A program made the position numbers and the translations under genes. Below, in pieces: positions 33,619 through 35,229 of a stretch of DNA of 35,229 nt (the stretch's first letter is position 1; the number at the start of each line of letters is the position of its first letter). The notes beneath the pieces were generated by a model. That model was not told the origin of the DNA. It worked only from the letters and a program-made list of their open reading frames with translations, and ran no database searches. The stretch comes from Eubacterium sp. (GTDB taxonomy: Bacteria > Bacillota > Clostridia > Acetivibrionales > DSM-1351), in NCBI GenBank assembly GCA_029266335.1, contig JAQSXC010000023.1:1-35229 (forward strand), read 5' to 3'.

Positions 33619-33792
33619 CTAATATTTTCGTGCGCTATTTTTGTTAATCAATCTGAAAACAATATAGCCGATTAAAGCAATAACCGCAATCGGGAATATT
33701 AAATTAAGTACCCAACCTACTATGCGTAACGCAATTATGAATAAGAAGATCATAACAATAATTGTTATTATTTTTTTTAATTTATCATCCAT
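33619..33792 (-). CDS. Small membrane protein, 57 residues, unknown
   Basis: A 57-codon ORF starting MDDKLKKIITIIVMIFLFII. Two hydrophobic segments (about residues 8-22 and 28-48) are joined by a short basic turn, and the end is NKNSARKY. GGAGG lies ten bases before the ATG. A terminator-like hairpin follows. It is a predicted two-helix membrane protein; I recognise no family. Confidence 0.7.
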   Translation of the reverse strand: MDDKLKKIITIIVMIFLFIIALRIVGWVLNLIFPIAVIALIGYIVFRLINKNSARKY

Positions 33793-33920
33793 TTTATTTT
33801 TACCTCCAAGGAATATTATAGGTAAATTATACTACTGTATTTTATATTTGTCTATAGCAATTTAATTATTTTTAATTCGAATATTAATTTTTTTAATATT
33901 ATAATGAATTTCCTTAATCA

Positions 33921-35072
33921 TTACTTAGTTTTTTCATATACCAATCGGTTAATTGCTGAAATAGTTGTTTCAATTTCACTCACTGTATTAAAATACCCAA
34001 CACTAAGTCTGACCATACCTGTCCTGCTGGTATTAAAATGCTTGTGAACAAGCGGTGCACAGTGCTGACCGGCTCTGCACTCTATATTATATTTTCTGTC
34101 CAAATAAGTGCTTACTTCGGTTGAATCGGTGTCTTTAACAGTAAAAGCAATAATACCTGAATTTTCCTTTACATTTGGAGGACTGAAAACCCTAATTTTT
34201 TTATTCTGAGAAAGCCCGTCATACAGCCGCTTAACAAGTTCATCTTTTTTTGTTTTTATAACTGATAAACCCGTCTTATTAATAAAATCAATTCCTGCTC
34301 CAAGCCCCACAATTCCAGGCGTATTAAGTGTTCCGCTCTCAAATCTGTCGGGTAAAAAATCAGGCTGGAATAAATATTCCGACCTGCTGCCTGTACCACC
34401 GCTCATTAATGGATTCAGCCTTATGCCTGGTGCAGTATACAAGCCACCGGTACCCTGAGGGCCCAACAGGCCTTTGTGTCCTGGAAATGCCAGCATACTT
34501 GCAGGAATTCTCTCAAGATCGACCTCAATACTTCCCACCCCCTGTGAAGCATCCAGAAGAAACATGATTTCTTTATCTGCAGCAATTTTACCTATTTCAC
34601 GCACAGGTAAAATAATGCCATTTACATTAGAGGACAATGTACATGCAATTAATTTGGTTTTCCTGTTTATATGCCTTTTAATAATGAAAGGATCTATCCT
34701 TCCCTGCCCGTCTGCATCTACAATAGTCAACTTTATTCCACTATATTTTTCCATGGTTTTAAGTGGCCTGAGTACTGAGTTATGTTCCATACATGTAGTA
34801 ATTACATGATCTCCCTCTTTCAAGCTTCCTAATATAGCTATATTCAATGCTTCTGTAGCATTTTTGGTAAAACATATATTCAGGGAATCCTTAATTTTGA
34901 GAAGTGAAGCAATTTTCTCTCTTGTATCGTTAACAGCCAGTGCACTTTGTACCGACATGTAATGACTTCCTCTACCCGGATTGGCACAATAGTTCCTTAT
35001 GCATTTTTCCATTGATGAAAATACTGTTTCAGGTTTTGGAAAGGAAGTAGCAGCATTGTCAAGATAGATCAT
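33921..35072 (-). CDS. Class V aminotransferase, cysteine desulfurase family
   Basis: A 383-residue PLP enzyme that takes sulfur from cysteine for delivery to iron-sulfur clusters or thiolation. It begins MIYLDNAATSFPKPE, matches the PLP histidine region in TTCMEHNSVLRPL, and has the Schiff-base lysine in FPGHKGLLGPQGTGG. The active cysteine is in CRAGQHCAP near the C-terminus, as in type II (SufS-like) enzymes. No scaffold or sulfur-acceptor gene is adjacent, unlike a suf operon, so the partner is open. The start at 35072 has GGAGG five bases upstream; the in-frame ATG at 35093 lies before that site. Confidence 0.88.
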   Translation of the reverse strand: MIYLDNAATSFPKPETVFSSMEKCIRNYCANPGRGSHYMSVQSALAVNDTREKIASLLKIKDSLNICFTKNATEALNIAILGSLKEGDHVITTCMEHNSVLRPLKTMEKYSGIKLTIVDADGQGRIDPFIIKRHINRKTKLIACTLSSNVNGIILPVREIGKIAADKEIMFLLDASQGVGSIEVDLERIPASMLAFPGHKGLLGPQGTGGLYTAPGIRLNPLMSGGTGSRSEYLFQPDFLPDRFESGTLNTPGIVGLGAGIDFINKTGLSVIKTKKDELVKRLYDGLSQNKKIRVFSPPNVKENSGIIAFTVKDTDSTEVSTYLDRKYNIECRAGQHCAPLVHKHFNTSRTGMVRLSVGYFNTVSEIETTISAINRLVYEKTK

Positions 35073-35229
35073 TTTAACCTCCATGAGCCGCATAACGGCT
35101 AAAAGATATTGATAATATTATTTACTCCTAATACGCTATAAGGCGAATTAAGGAGGTTAATTGGCTTTACTTACTATCATGTTATGAATACGGGGTTAAC
35201 ATGTTTACAATTATAAAACTTATGAAATG

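Noticed and set aside
35151..35229. AGGAGG followed by a short TTG ORF, and an ATG at 35201 open to the window end
   Set aside because: The TTG ORF stops after eight codons, and the ATG ORF has only nine codons in view and a weak GGGG ribosome site; too little to call a gene.
1..35229. CRISPR arrays or prophage modules
   Set aside because: No regularly spaced repeats and no phage structural, integrase or cas genes were seen.

Overview
The window looks like a chromosomal segment of a low-GC, anaerobic, Gram-positive bacterium of the class Clostridia. The evidence is AT-rich DNA, strong GGAGG-type ribosome binding sites, two T-box tRNA-sensing leaders, a PdxS/PdxT vitamin B6 pathway, a DegS/DegU-like two-component pair, rubrerythrin and intrinsic terminators with long T-tracts. 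A cellulolytic cluster III clostridium (Ruminiclostridium-like) would fit, but this is inference. Most genes are housekeeping and lie on the minus strand.

Layout. 44-4560 (minus): aroB, then ileS behind an Ile-type T-box leader and its promoter. 4561-5486: a GNAT remnant and a compact kinase-like gene. 5578-8733: a divergent pdxR / pdxS-pdxT locus with two near-identical 16-bp operator candidates. 8755-11313 (minus): an MFS exporter followed by its probable ArsR-type regulator, with inverted repeats flanking the promoter. 11453-15733: a secreted or anchored serpin convergent with a rhomboid-TPR protease; the rhomboid gene overlaps a homocysteine methyltransferase-like gene. 15828-17967 (minus): an acyl-CoA synthetase controlled by a second T-box whose specifier reads as CUC (leucine). 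17975-19797 (minus): the degS-degU pair.

20023-20208: tRNA-Lys with consensus promoter and terminator. 20247-26681 (minus): a metallophosphoesterase, a 2H RNA ligase-like protein, three GNAT acetyltransferases, a GerMN-like lipoprotein, a cyclase-family hydrolase, a small secreted protein and a PAP2 phosphatase. 26750-28145: rubrerythrin and a divergent hotdog thioesterase. 28166-29363 (minus): an SMC/ABC-type ATPase coupled to a DUF5680 gene. 29481-30555 (plus): a visibly AT-richer transcription unit with a 22-codon ORF and a COMT-type O-methyltransferase. 30676-31059: crcB. 31216-33220: tRNA-Pro with an intact IS1182-like element immediately behind it. 33252-35072 (minus): two small genes under 60 codons and a class V cysteine desulfurase.

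How the parts work together. PdxR probably senses pyridoxal phosphate and controls pdxST and itself. The two T-boxes tie ileS and the acyl-CoA synthetase to tRNA charging. The MFS and ArsR-like genes form a self-controlled efflux unit. The most unusual items are the leucine-type T-box on an acyl-CoA synthetase, the peptide plus methyltransferase unit, the paired PdxR operator candidates, and the methionine synthase-like protein with a truncated pterin-like half barrel.
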